The notes: generated by a model not told the origin, from the sequence alone. 64,000 nt of DNA from a bacterium (GCA_024275575.1 JAJRYV010000103.1:1-64000); one strand, 5' to 3'; numbered from the stretch's first letter, positions 9,779-19,800 are shown. Program-made: numbers and translations.

Positions 9779-11176
9779 GTGGAAAGTTCAGTAAAATCAA
9801 CTGCAGCAACAACTGCAAACGGTAAAGTTCCCCTGATTCTGGGGAATCCCACTTTTAATACGGTCACCGAAACGATAAGCGGTATCGTGGAAAACAAACC
9901 ACCACGTATCTGGTGGGGCATCTTTTCGGTTTCCGTGGTTCTCGCTGCTGTCGGCCTGAGCATGATCGGCTATCTGATCTGGGAAGGGACCGGCATCTGG
10001 GGTCTCAACAATCCGGTTGGCTGGGGCTGGGCCATCGTCAATTTTGTCTGGTGGGTCGGCATCGGCCACGCCGGCACGCTGATTTCGGCAATTCTGTTTT
10101 TATTGCGCCAGCGCTGGCGCACCTCGATCAACCGCTTCGCGGAAGCGATGACGATTTTTGCCGTTATCTGTGCGCTTGTCTTTCCCGGCATTCATGTCGG
10201 CCGCGTATGGATGGCCTATTACATGTTTCCCCTGCCAAACCAGATGGGTATGTGGCCCAATTTCCGCAGCCCGTTGCTGTGGGATGTTTTTGCCGTCGGC
10301 ACCTATTTCATCGTTTCGCTGATGTTCTGGTATGTCGGTCTCATCCCTGATCTGGCGACCTTGCGCGATCGGGCAAAAAAAGGCATCCGCAAATATGTGC
10401 TGGCAGCTTTTTCACTCGGCTGGCGTGGCGCCAACCGCCACTGGCAACATTATGAAAAAGCTTATCTGTTGCTCGCCGGTCTTTCGACGCCGCTGGTGCT
10501 TTCAGTACACACCGTTGTGAGTTTCGATTTTGCCATCGCGCAGCTCCCCGGCTGGCACACGACGATTTTTCCACCTTATTTCGTCGCTGGCGCCATTTTT
10601 TCTGGTTTTGCTATGGTAACGACACTGGCGATTCCGGTACGGCACTTCTTCGGGCTGAAAAATTTTATCACCAATAAACACCTCGGCAATATGGCGATGA
10701 TCATGTTGCTCACGAGTTATATGGTGGGATACGCCTACGGCTGTGAATTTTTCGTCGCCTGGTACAGCGGTAATGAATACGAACAATTTACATTTATCAA
10801 TCGCGCATTCGGCCCCTATGCCTGGGCATACTGGATCATGATCACCTGCAACGTGGCAGTGCCGCAAATTTTCTGGAGTAAGAAAATGCGCACTAAACCA
10901 ATCGTACTTTTTATCGCCTCGATCCTGATCAATGTCGGCATGTGGTTCGAACGATTTGTCATCACTGTAACCTCGCTTTCGCGAGATTTTATCCCCGCTA
11001 ACTGGGATTATTTTTCTCCGACGATTTTCGATGTCGGGATTTATGTCGGCACCATCGGTATTTTTATGTCGCTGTTTCTGATTTTTCTGCGTTTTTTACC
11101 GACGATCGCCATGGCAGAAGTGAAATTTATTTTGCCACAAGCAAACCCACACGCACACGATCATCATAAAGTCTGA
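9779..11176 (+). CDS. actC: ACIII subunit C, NrfD-like quinol-binding membrane protein
   Basis: A 465-residue polytopic membrane protein of the NrfD/PsrC family, one of two homologous quinol-interacting membrane subunits of ACIII (the other is ActF). About ten hydrophobic helices are visible, and the loops contain conserved text such as [19 protein letters not shown] and [12 protein letters not shown]. The C-terminus is histidine-rich (NPHAHDHHK). Start is GTG at 9779 with only a weak GGAA box upstream. It lies 28 bases after actB in the same transcription unit. Confidence 0.94.
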   Translation: MESSVKSTAATTANGKVPLILGNPTFNTVTETISGIVENKPPRIWWGIFSVSVVLAAVGLSMIGYLIWEGTGIWGLNNPVGWGWAIVNFVWWVGIGHAGTLISAILFLLRQRWRTSINRFAEAMTIFAVICALVFPGIHVGRVWMAYYMFPLPNQMGMWPNFRSPLLWDVFAVGTYFIVSLMFWYVGLIPDLATLRDRAKKGIRKYVLAAFSLGWRGANRHWQHYEKAYLLLAGLSTPLVLSVHTVVSFDFAIAQLPGWHTTIFPPYFVAGAIFSGFAMVTTLAIPVRHFFGLKNFITNKHLGNMAMIMLLTSYMVGYAYGCEFFVAWYSGNEYEQFTFINRAFGPYAWAYWIMITCNVAVPQIFWSKKMRTKPIVLFIASILINVGMWFERFVITVTSLSRDFIPANWDYFSPTIFDVGIYVGTIGIFMSLFLIFLRFLPTIAMAEVKFILPQANPHAHDHHKV

Positions 11177-11198
11177 AATTGAAAGAGTGAGCTAAAAG

Positions 11199-11744
11199 AT
11201 GAGTACAGAGAATAAAAAAATCCTGGGAATTCTGGCCGAATTCGCCAACCCCGGCGAGCTGTTGAAAGCAGCCGAAAAAGTACGCGATGCCGGTTACCGC
11301 AAGTTTGACGTGCATTCACCTTTCCCGGTGCACGGCATGGACAATGCGATGGGATTAAAGCAAAGCAAGTTAGGATATGTCGCCGGAATCGCCGGGTTTA
11401 TCGGCTGCACCAGCGGTATGGTGTTGCAATGGTGGGTAAGCGCCGTGGAATATCCGCTGGTTATCTCCGGCAAACCGTTTTTCAGTCATCAGGCTTTCAT
11501 TCCCATCACATTTGAAATGACGATTTTATTTGCGGCCGTTGCGACGGTTTTCGGTATGTTTCATCTCAACCGTCTGCCGCAGCTCTTCCATAATTTGTTT
11601 TATTCAGAGCAATTTGCCAAAGTCACAGACGACGGTTTTATGGTCAGTATCGAAGCCGGCGATAGCAAATTTGAGCCGCAGAAAACCAAAGCGTTTTTAG
11701 AATCGATCGGCGGAACCTCCCTCGAATTTATCGAGGCGAAATAA
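11199..11744 (+). CDS. actD: ACIII subunit D (DUF3341 membrane protein)
   Basis: The 181-residue protein has two central membrane helices (residues about 60-85 and 100-125) and the N-terminal text GILAEFANPGELLKAAEKVR plus HSPFPVHGMDNAMGL typical of DUF3341. In ACIII structures ActD is a small peripheral membrane subunit that contacts ActC. The gene starts 22 bases after actC with ATG and follows the usual act order. Confidence 0.94.
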   Translation: MSTENKKILGILAEFANPGELLKAAEKVRDAGYRKFDVHSPFPVHGMDNAMGLKQSKLGYVAGIAGFIGCTSGMVLQWWVSAVEYPLVISGKPFFSHQAFIPITFEMTILFAAVATVFGMFHLNRLPQLFHNLFYSEQFAKVTDDGFMVSIEAGDSKFEPQKTKAFLESIGGTSLEFIEAK

Positions 11745-11769
11745 CCCTTTTTTATCATAATTATTGAGA

Positions 11770-12384
11770 ATGAGAATGAGAAAATTGGTCAATAGTTACC
11801 TCACGCACAGCACGGTAATTCTGCTTTCGGCTGCATTCATATTTACGATATTTTTCAACGGTTGTTTTCAGGGCACTGTTTCCGACAAACCGCCCATTCA
11901 CCTCAACCCTAACATGGATAGCCAGAAAAAATACAAACCGCAGTCGCTGAGCAAATTCTTTATCAACGGTTCGTCTATGCGCATGCCGGTTGCGGGCACT
12001 ATCGCCCGCGGTGATTTGCGCAGCAATAGTGAATTCTTTCTCGGCAAAGATGCTGCCGGCAACGAATTGACCAGCAATCCGTTGCCAATAAATGAAAAGC
12101 TGCTCGTCCGCGGCGCCGAACGCTACAATATCTATTGCAGCCCGTGCCATAATAACAACGGCGATGGTAAAGGCCTTGTTCAGCAAAAAGGCTTGTTGCC
12201 GCCTCCGGATTTCCTGAGTGATAAAGTGAAAAATTTTACCGACGGTTATTTATACAACGTTATCAGCAACGGCGTGCGCACCATGCCGTCTTATCGTCAT
12301 CAGATCCTTGTGCGGGACCGCTGGGCCATCGTGGCCCACTTACGTAAAATGCAAGGAAAATCAAGCGCATCAAAAGGCGAATAG
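11770..12384 (+). CDS. actE: ACIII subunit E, monohaem cytochrome c lipoprotein
   Basis: About 204 residues with an N-terminal hydrophobic segment ending in a lipobox-like FFNGC, then one class I haem site CSPCH near residue 123 and a distal methionine candidate in TMPSYRHQ. ActE passes electrons from ActA/B to the next carrier or oxidase. The start is uncertain: TTG 11764, ATG 11770 and ATG 11776 are in frame inside a short MRMRMR run with no strong ribosome site. It is followed at once by actF. Confidence 0.92.
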   Translation: MRMRKLVNSYLTHSTVILLSAAFIFTIFFNGCFQGTVSDKPPIHLNPNMDSQKKYKPQSLSKFFINGSSMRMPVAGTIARGDLRSNSEFFLGKDAAGNELTSNPLPINEKLLVRGAERYNIYCSPCHNNNGDGKGLVQQKGLLPPPDFLSDKVKNFTDGYLYNVISNGVRTMPSYRHQILVRDRWAIVAHLRKMQGKSSASKGE

Positions 12385-12406
12385 CCGGAGGAAAAGCGAG
12401 TTCGTT

Positions 12407-13594
12407 ATGGATTTAAACAGAGAAAATATACGCCTGCAAGAAAGCAGTAAATTCGGCACTTTTGCACTTTTCGCCGGCCTGACCGGCCTGGTTTTGACGG
12501 CCATCGGTTATTTCGCTATCTCGCCGGGGCAGATGTTCCATTCCTACCTGACCGCATTTGTATTCTGGGTAACCATCGGCTTGGGTGGATTGTTTTTTAC
12601 CTTGTTACACCACCTCACCGGCGCCGTGTGGAGCGTTGTTCTGCGGAAATTTTCCGAGAGCCTGATGGCTGTGCTGCCGTGGATGCTGCTCTTTTTTATC
12701 CCGGTCGTTCTCGGTATGCACGAATTATATCACTGGAGCCATGCGGACGTGGTGGCCAAAGATCACCTGCTTCTCGGTAAAGCCGGATTTCTCAACCCGA
12801 CTTTTTTCACCATTCGCGGCATCGGCTATTTCGCTATCTGGATTATTTTGAGCATGAGTTTGTTTAGATTATCGGTAAAACAGGATATAGAACACACAGC
12901 CGGCATCACCGAAAAATTTAAAAAGATCAGCGCTCCCGGCATGCTGCTTTTTGCACTCAGCTTAACATTTGCCTCATTCGACTGGCTGATGTCCCTCGAT
13001 CCGCACTGGTACTCGACGATTTTCGGAGTCTATATCTTTTCCGGCACCGTGCTGGCTGTGCTGGCGACACTTTTGCTGGTGACTTTGTTTCTGCGGGCCA
13101 AAGGTTTTCTCGAAGGTGTGATCACCATCGAGCATTATCAGGATGTAGCTAAATTGCTGTTCGCCTTTACGGTGTTTTGGGCTTATATTGCCTTCTCACA
13201 GTATTTTCTCATCTGGTATGGTAATATTCCCGAAGAGACCGTGTGGTTTCTCCACCGCTGGCAAGGAAGCTGGAAAACAGTCAGCATGGTTATCGTTTTG
13301 GGCCATTTTGTCCTGCCATTTATCATTCTCGTCACCCGTTCTTCCAAACGTAACTTGAAACTTTTATGGGTGATGGGGTTCTGGTTTCTCTTCATCCACT
13401 GGCTCGATATTTACTGGCTGGTGCTGCCGACGTTTCACAAACATTCGGCTCATTTTTCCTGGCTCGACTTTACAGCAATGCTGGGGATCGGCGGTGTTTT
13501 TATGAGTATTTTCTGGCGAAATCTCACTGGTAACAAACTGGTGCCGATGAACGATCCCGAATTGGCGGAGTCGCTGCATTTTACCAATATGTAA
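12407..13594 (+). CDS. actF: ACIII subunit F, second NrfD-like membrane protein
   Basis: A polytopic membrane protein of about 395 residues, homologous to ActC and closing the act operon. Conserved text includes MHELYHWSH, LMSLDPHWYSTIFGVY, SQYFLIWYGNIPEETVWF and the final HWLDIYWLV. ATG at 12407 is chosen because the ORF-like extension upstream overlaps actE in another frame and GGAGG lies at 12387-12391. In most genomes genes for a cytochrome oxidase follow actF; here a terminator and mobile-DNA remnants follow instead. Confidence 0.93.
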   Translation: MDLNRENIRLQESSKFGTFALFAGLTGLVLTAIGYFAISPGQMFHSYLTAFVFWVTIGLGGLFFTLLHHLTGAVWSVVLRKFSESLMAVLPWMLLFFIPVVLGMHELYHWSHADVVAKDHLLLGKAGFLNPTFFTIRGIGYFAIWIILSMSLFRLSVKQDIEHTAGITEKFKKISAPGMLLFALSLTFASFDWLMSLDPHWYSTIFGVYIFSGTVLAVLATLLLVTLFLRAKGFLEGVITIEHYQDVAKLLFAFTVFWAYIAFSQYFLIWYGNIPEETVWFLHRWQGSWKTVSMVIVLGHFVLPFIILVTRSSKRNLKLLWVMGFWFLFIHWLDIYWLVLPTFHKHSAHFSWLDFTAMLGIGGVFMSIFWRNLTGNKLVPMNDPELAESLHFTNM

Positions 13595-13710
13595 TCACTG
13601 TGATGAAATCAGCGCTTTCTGCTGATGGTATCGCTAACCAGCAGGATGGTTTTTTGCTGATGTCCTCACTAATTCGAAGAATTGTGTTGAGTTTGATCAA
13701 TTGAAATTTT

Positions 13711-13748
13711 AAAAAGCGATTTGAAGAAATCCATCAAATCGCTTTTTT
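13711..13748 (+). terminator. Terminator of the act operon
   Basis: Perfect stem AAAAAGCGATTTGA / TCAAATCGCTTTTT with a short loop and terminal T-run, 116 bases after the actF stop. It marks actF as the last gene of the transcript. Confidence 0.85.
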
Positions 13749-13860
13749 ATGTGTTAAAAGGCTGAGGGATGATCACATGGCACAGTATCCGTCCGGTGAA
13801 ATGTAGCTTGAATTTTATTTTATGCAGGAGTTGGCAAGTTGTTTGAAAGGATGAAAAGCC

Positions 13861-14097
13861 TTGCTTGCGCTTTTGCAGTACAAGTTGGGCACGGTGCCAG
13901 TACCAATTAGTCGCGGATATCTTTCCTTAAAATGGCTAAAAGAGAAGATCAAATTGATTACCCGCAAGACCAGCCCGATGACCTTTGACGAACGGATTGC
14001 AAAGTTAAATCTTGATGAAAGGGTGGTTGCACTACTTCAAAATCGAAGATTATGCGAAGCAAAACCGCCGCTTACGACAGCCGGGAGTTTATCCTGA
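13861..14097 (+). pseudogene. Group II intron maturase remnant, frameshifted
   Basis: The frame from about 13924 encodes SLKWLKEKIKLITRKTSP and MTFDERIAKLN, which match the X/maturase region after the reverse transcriptase domain of group II intron proteins. The family then expects a GW-x-x-Y-F motif. It is present as KGWLHYFKIEDYAKQNRRLR, but in the +1 frame from about 14018, so one base change breaks the frame. No reverse transcriptase catalytic core remains upstream. The hairpin CTCCGG/CCGGAG at about 14131-14151 may derive from the intron RNA 3' end, but I could not fold domain V convincingly. Confidence 0.65.
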
Positions 14098-14390
14098 GCC
14101 GGTCGATGGACAGGTGCTGTGAGAGGCGCACTCCGGTCTAATGGCCGGAGCCGCTTGCTCGATTAGAATTTCAATTGCCTGTTTTCTATTTAATTGCTCT
14201 CACTTGTTTCCTGCGACAGAACTCAAAAACCGGTAAACTCTTCGTTTGAGAGTGCTCTAACTTTGATCCTAACGGAAACCCCGGAAAACGCCGAAATCTC
14301 CACCTGGAATTTTCCGACAAACGAGCCGGCTGCGCTTTTTGCAGCGAGCGCATGCCTTGGCTTGATCCCTTTGGAATTACACAAAACAGA

Positions 14391-14434
14391 GCCAACGAGG
14401 CCGTTTTTGAAAAGTGAAAAACGGCCTCGTTGGC
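14391..14434. repeat. Perfect 18-bp inverted repeat
   Basis: GCCAACGAGGCCGTTTTT (14391-14408) and its exact complement (14417-14434) flank an eight-base loop. There is no T-run after either arm, so it is not a classical terminator. Perfect conservation of both arms in a decayed region suggests a recent or selected element. Confidence 0.7.
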
Positions 14435-14776
14435 GGATTTCGAGCACTCGCAAGTTCTTAAAATAAAATCGATTTGATTTTCTGGCACAGATTAAGTGCC
14501 GGATTGTAAATTTTTTTAATTATCCAATTTTTTGTAATATGGGTCCATTTTTCTGAAGGCTTCTTTTTCATTTTAAATAAATCATGTTAATGGATTAACG
14601 ATATCCGGACTTTCGGGCATTGTTATGGTGAAAACCAAAAGATTGATCACAACGCTGCATAAATTCCTGATGAACACCGAAACAGTGCAAGTTGGTATCC
14701 TGCTTCCTGCCAAAATTTTTGTTTCTGCCCCTCAAAACCCTTGATTAAAAATCCAATACAGCGCCCGGCGGGCTCC

Positions 14777-14840
14777 GCACAACCATGAGTTGCAGACGGA
14801 CGCAAAAAATGCGTCCGCTGCGAACTCTTTGTCGTTAGGC
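14777..14840 (-). repeat. attC-like recombination site candidate
   Basis: Read on the minus strand the stretch opens with GCCTAAC, fits the RYYYAAC integron core, and ends near GTTGTGC, which fits GTTRRRY except at one base. Between them are near-complementary arms GAGTTCGCAG / CTGCAACTC with one unpaired base on one side, and an inner perfect stem CGGACGCA / TGCGTCCG. This architecture and the 64-bp length are those of attC sites, but the spacers are unequal (six and three bases). It lies 190 bases from a broken tyrosine recombinase. No second copy was seen. Confidence 0.35.
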
Positions 14841-15026
14841 ACATTTGTGATGGTTGCGAATTCACATAGATTGGACTTATTAAGTTTTTGATTTGCCCCA
14901 TTTATCTTGCGCGCGCGAAACGATTGCCGCGCATTTATTAAATTATTATGGAAGCATAAGGAAACCATTTGTAAATTACTTCAGATAAAAGATTTACAGC
15001 TGGAGGTCTCCCCATGCTTCACTCTT

Positions 15027-15649
15027 ATGTTGCACAATTTTTTACATTACTGTCAAGTCTCAAATTTTTCTGCGAAATCCATTGAAGCCTGTACCACTCG
15101 CTTGAAACAGTTCACGCAATATTGCGATTCGGTTTCCAAGACTTCGATTCACGATATCAACTACAAGCATCTTTTGACATTCGTTGCTGAGTTCGGCTCT
15201 CCCTCAGCGCATATCATCAAGAACCGTGTCTGGGCGCTGCGGCAATTTTATCATTTTCTCAAGCTCGACAAAATCATCGAAGACATATCGCTACCGGGCT
15301 TCCTGTTCCCAAAATCGAAAAGAAGACACCGCACTTTCTCACCGAGGCTGAATTCAAGCGAATTCTCGATCATTTTTCTCACAAGGCCACTTCTCCCACC
15401 GGCCTGATAACCCTGATAATAAACATGCTTTTTGGCTTCACAGAGCTCAGGTTGCAAACTGTTCTCAAGCTCGATATCGAAGATATTGACCTGCAATCCC
15501 GGCCTATTTGGGTTCAGGAAAAGGGTGGTGTGCACAGATATTTGCCGCTGTCTGGGATTTTGTTTAAAGCCCTGATAGCGTACTTGCAAAGCCTGAAGCA
15601 AGTGCGGGGGCCATTGTTTTTATCCGAAAAAAACAAAAGACTGTGCTGC
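15027..15649 (+). pseudogene. Tyrosine recombinase, frameshifted and cut by an IS element
   Basis: The 5' half gives an N-terminal SAM-like core-binding domain (YCQVSNFSAKSIEACTTRLK, ALRQFYHFLK). Around 15305 the frame shifts, and the second frame continues as PHFLTEAEFKRILDHF, LFGFTELRLQTVLKL and EKGGVHRYLPLSG. These hold the first catalytic arginine and the beta-hairpin lysine of the Xer/integrase family. The protein stops at the IS left end at 15650; the HxxR and tyrosine parts are absent. An identity as XerC/D-like or integron-like integrase cannot be settled from what remains. Confidence 0.8.
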
Positions 15650-15715
15650 TGGCCCCCAAAAACTGGACAGTTGATTAAGGTGGAATTATTCACCTAAGAG
15701 GATTAAGTTAGCAGT

Positions 15716-15931
15716 ATGAAACGACGAAATTTCACCCCGACTTTTAAAGCTAAAGTTGCTCTTGCCGCGCTTAAAGGCGACAAAACCTTGAGTGAACTAT
15801 CTACCATTTATCAGGTTCATCCAAATCAAATTGGCAAGTGGAAAAAACACCTGCTCGAAAACATCGGCGATATTTTTACCGATAGCCGCAGCAAAAGTAA
15901 AACAGTCTCTCATAGTGATTCTGCTTTGTGA
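15716..15931 (+). pseudogene. IS3-family orfA remnant
   Basis: Encodes MKRRNFTPTFKAKVALAAL and VHPNQIGKWKKHLLE, the helix-turn-helix of IS3-family OrfA. It ends at a stop at 15931; the usual C-terminal continuation (LYQQIGQLQV) is still readable just after the stop, so the frame is broken. A GAGG-type ribosome site precedes the ATG. Confidence 0.8.
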
Positions 15932-15948
15932 GACCGCCTTTATCAGCA

Positions 15949-16461
15949 GATAGGCCAGCTCCAGGTCGTCTTATTACTATCAGCCGGCTCGGGCAAGTAA
16001 AGCCAATCTCCTGCTGATGTGCGCGATCGATGAGATTTACACCCGCTGGCCCTTCATATGGCAGTCGCAAAATCACCGAGGCGCTCAAGCAGGCTGAACA
16101 CGTTGTGAACCGCAAGCGGGTGCAGCGCCTGATGCGTATCATGCGCATTGCAGCGATTTATCCGAAGCCAAATCTGAGCGTGCCTACAAAGGAACATCGT
16201 GTTTTTCCTTACCTGCTTAGAAATGTGAAAATCAACCGCATTAACTAGGTCTGGAGCACCGATATTACGTATATTCCTATGGCTTCCGGCTTCATGTATC
16301 TGGTCGCAATCATTGATTGGTATTTACCTGCATGATTACAGGACAGTACCGTAACTCCACCAGGGCGTTGTGCCTACATGGAATTTTATAACAAAGAACG
16401 GCCGCACCCGGCTTTAAATTACAAAACGCCGGCGATAATTTATTTTGAAAATAACAAATAA
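15949..16461 (+). pseudogene. IS3-family orfB (DDE integrase) remnant
   Basis: Several frames together spell an OrfB: AIDEIYTRWP, FYGSRKITEALK in shifted form, VNRKRVQRLMR, then VWSTDITYIP with the first DDE aspartate and FMYLVAIIDWY. The part holding the second aspartate is deleted. The C-terminal EFYNKERPHPALNYKTPA with the catalytic glutamate zone follows in another frame up to 16461. In-frame stops (for example at 16246) show the gene is inactive. Confidence 0.75.
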
Positions 16462-16503
16462 ATTCTTTTCTTGTCTTTTAGCGAAAAATATGCTCCGTTG
16501 CGG

Positions 16504-16558
16504 TCAAAGTAAAGACTACCCTGCGGCGTGCCAAAAAACGGTACGGTCTTGACTTTGA
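16504..16558. repeat. Imperfect inverted repeat inside the IS remnant
   Basis: TCAAAGTAAAGAC (16504-16516) and GTCTTGACTTTGA (16546-16558) are complementary at 12 of 13 positions. It lies after the orfB stop in a segment not expected in an IS3-family end, so it may be an inserted fragment. Confidence 0.4.
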
Positions 16559-16670
16559 TCCTCACTACACTTGCCATTCGCCAAGACAATTCAAGGGAAA
16601 AGAAAACAACAACTGTAGAAAATTAACAAACCTTAAACAACCTGCAAAGTGGTACAGACTCTGGGGGCCA

Positions 16671-16776
16671 TCTCAAACCTGAGGTCGAGAACCGACTTAA
16701 TGATCTAATGAATAAATTCGAATCCGGTTCATTATCCAAGCATGAGAGAGGATTCTTCAACTTTGTATTAATTTAG
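16671..16776 (+). pseudogene. 3' fragment of an unknown gene abutting the IS right end
   Basis: The frame from the IS right end reads LKPEVENRLNDLMNKFES, then GSLSKHERGFFNFVLI and a stop at 16774-16776. Composition and length of open frame look genuinely coding, but it has no start of its own. I do not recognise the family. It ends 31 bases before the helicase gene and might be the tail of the recombinase, of an upstream partner of the helicase, or of an unrelated gene removed by deletion. Confidence 0.45.
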
Positions 16777-16807
16777 ATATCAATCACTTATAAATCAGTA
16801 ATAGAAA

Positions 16808-19800
16808 ATGCCTAAACAAAAATTTTACCCAACCTTGTTTCAACATCTCGCCACCGACACCTCCCGCAACCTGGTCGTGTCCGCAGGCGCCGGAGCAGGA
16901 AAAACGGCGGTGCTCACACGCCGCATCATTAAAATATTGCGGGAAGAAGAACTCTCCCTCGAACAAATAATGGTCGTCACCTTCACCGACAAAGCGGCGG
17001 TGGAAATGAAAGAACGCATTTATGCCGCCATCGACGCTGAAATCGGACGTAGCGGCAACGATCATTTTCGTTCTTTGAAGGACGATTTCCTGCAAAACCG
17101 CATCAGCACGTTTCATGCATTTTGCGCCAATCTGCTGCGGCAATACCCCATCGAAGCGCAGATCGATCCCTATTTTCGCGTCATGGATGAGAACGATAAA
17201 ATTTTCTTTCTGAAGAAAGTCATCGACCGCTGCATGAAAGAACTGGCGGAAAAAAAGGACCAACCGGATTTGGCCGTGCTCAGCCGGGAATGGTCAAAAT
17301 CTGAAATTACCCGCACGATTTATGATATCATCCAGAAAAGAGAACACACCGGACCCTGGCTTGCTGAATACCTCGATTTGGCGTGGCCGGCATTTCTGGA
17401 AAAGCTGCATGCCTGTCAAAAGAATACTTTTATCGAGATCGCCCACAAATTGTTAGAGAATACGCCGCTCAGGGAGGCGGCCGCCGGCCTGAAAGAAGCG
17501 CGGCCGGAACCGGAAGACGATGATTCCAAGTTAAGTATGCGACGTTTGCGTTTGCTCGAAGTGCTGCCGCTGTTTATCGCGGAACTGGAGAAAATTGTTG
17601 TCGGTGAAATTGAGCTTGAGAAAGTTGTAGCGCTTAAAAACGAGATCGAAGAATTATGCAATCTCAGCGGGTCCAACGCCAAAGCGTGGGCGGCCAATCC
17701 GGATAAACTGGAATTGCTGCGCGTTAGCTTTCTGCAAGTGCGCAACCTGATGAAGTTAGCCAATTTTGATAATTTTCTAATCAACGAAGCGGTGGAAGAA
17801 GAAGGATTCGAAATTTGTAAATCGTTAGCCCGTATTGCACTCTATTGCCTGAATGCTTATCGTGACAACAAAGCCAAAGAGCATTTTCTCGACTTTCAGG
17901 ATTTGCAGTTGAAGGTGCTGGCGCTGTTGCAGGCTGAAAAACAAGAGCACATTTTGCAGGAATTGCGCGAAAAATTCATCTACATCATGGTCGATGATTT
18001 TCAGGACACCAACGGTTTGCAGTGGGACATTGTCCAATTGCTGGCCTCTGATTCCAATAGGCAGTTATTCGGCGATGGCTTGTTCATCGTTGGCGATGAA
18101 AAGCAAGCCATCTACTCTTTCCGCGGCGGCGACGTCACTCTTTTCGGCAAAGTTAAAGATGGTCTGGCCCGGGCCAATCAGGCACGGCAAACGCATGCGG
18201 CTGATTTTAATCTTGTGCTCGATGAACATGGGGAGAAGAATTACGAGCAAGAGTACAGGCAGCATTTTGATTCCGACCAGACCGTCAAATCAGGTAAAAT
18301 TATTTTCAGTGACAATTTCAGATCAGCCGCCAAACCGATCCACTTTTTTAATGTATTTTTCGATGCTTTGATGAGCAAAAAAGTCTACGACGAATTTGAA
18401 TCCGAACCGCAAAAACTCATCTGTTCCGGCAATAAAAAACAAGGCAGTGTCGAATTTCTGTTTGCCAAACGCAGTGTGCAAAAAAAGGATGAAGCCTTGC
18501 AGTTGGGCGACGATGATATCGAACTGGATGTTTTCACCAAAGAAGGCATGCTCATCGCAGGAAAAATAAAAGAGGCGCTCACCGGAGATGATCCGCTCTA
18601 CGAATCCGTGCGTGAGCGCGCTGCCGCCGGCAAAGCAGCCATCGCGATTTTGCTCAACCGCCGCACCAAGCTCAAGGTTTACGAGGAAGCGTTACGGCGG
18701 CAGAATATCGATTTTATCGTCGTGCGCGGCCGCGGCTTTTTCCAGCGCCGGGAAATCATGGATATCGGCAACATCCTGGGATTTCTTGCCGACAGCGAAA
18801 ATTCGATTTATCTCGCCGGATTCCTACGTTCATCCGTTTGCCACGTCACTGATGATGCGATTTTTCTCATCTCGCGGCTCGGCAGAGGCGAAACGCTGTG
18901 GCAAAAACTCACATTTTCTTTAAAAGAAGACACGACCATTGTGCGGCAATGCAGCGAGGCGGATCAGGCTGCTTTGAAACAAGCTTTTGCTTTGCTGCAG
19001 CGCTGGCAGCAATTGTGCCGTCGACTGCCGCTCATCGAATTTTTGCGTCTGCTGCTCGATGAAGGCTGCTACTACGCCGCTCTGGCGCGCGGCAAACGCG
19101 GCGAACAGGCGTTGTCCAATATCGAAAAACTGCTCGATTATGCGCGCAACGCAACGATGAGTGTGCAGGATGATTTTCTTTCCTTCACCGAATGGCTCAA
19201 CGAACGCATCGATTTTATCGAAGAAGAAGGGGAAGCCGACGTCGATGCTATTCTCGGCGGTACGGTGCAATTGATGACCGTGCACCAGTCTAAGGGGCTG
19301 GAATTCCCCATGGTGTTCGTGCCCGACCTGAACGCCGGCTTCAACTTCGGCGATAAAACAGCGACAACTTTCGGCGACGTTACCGCTGAATTGGAAATTG
19401 GTGAGGACGACAAACTGAAGCGACAGCTCACCTTTGAATGCGGCACCGACGTCGTCGACCCGGAAAACGAATACGAACCCACGGGTACGCTGATCAAAAA
19501 AATCACCGAAAGGCGCAATCGCGAAAAAATTATCGCCGAGAAAAAACGGCTGCTTTATGTTGCCGCCACGCGGGCGATGGATCATCTCGTTTTAGTCGGT
19601 CAGTTGAAAAATCCCGGCGCCCATGCCGCGCAGCAGGAAGAAGCCGCATCGATGATTAACAGCACGACCAACTGGATGGACTGGTTCTGCAAAATATTTC
19701 ATATTGCAACATCTATAGAAGGTACATCGGGCATATTGAAGCTGGAAAGAAGCGGGGACGAACCTTTGCGTATTCCCTACCGGATTTTTACGGATGAGCA

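Larger units (their letters stand above)
14098..15026. other. Non-coding accessory stretch with hairpins
   Basis: No convincing gene is seen in this 0.9-kb stretch. Short frames on both strands around 14194-14466 and 14647-14968 have no recognisable similarity and overlap perfect hairpins. The two notable structures (14391-14434 and 14777-14840) are listed separately. It lies between the maturase remnant and the broken recombinase and is probably decayed accessory DNA. Confidence 0.5.
15650..16670 (+). mobile_element. Decayed IS3-family insertion sequence
   Basis: The left end TGGCCCCCAAAAACTGGACA (15650) and the right end, read inward as TGGCCCCCAGAGTCTGTACC (ending at 16670), are matching terminal inverted repeats of the IS3 type. 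Inside are an orfA and an orfB remnant with stops and deletions. The span of 1,021 bp is shorter than the usual 1.2-1.5 kb. The three bases outside each end (TGC and TCT) do not match, so no target duplication remains, consistent with later deletion or rearrangement. Confidence 0.8.

Noticed and set aside
14194-14466. Overlapping small frames on both strands
   Set aside because: They span a perfect 18-bp hairpin, lack ribosome sites and show no similarity.
13861-16776. Whole block as one defence island or prophage
   Set aside because: Only fragments of an intron protein, a recombinase and an IS are recognisable; no phage structural or defence genes are present.
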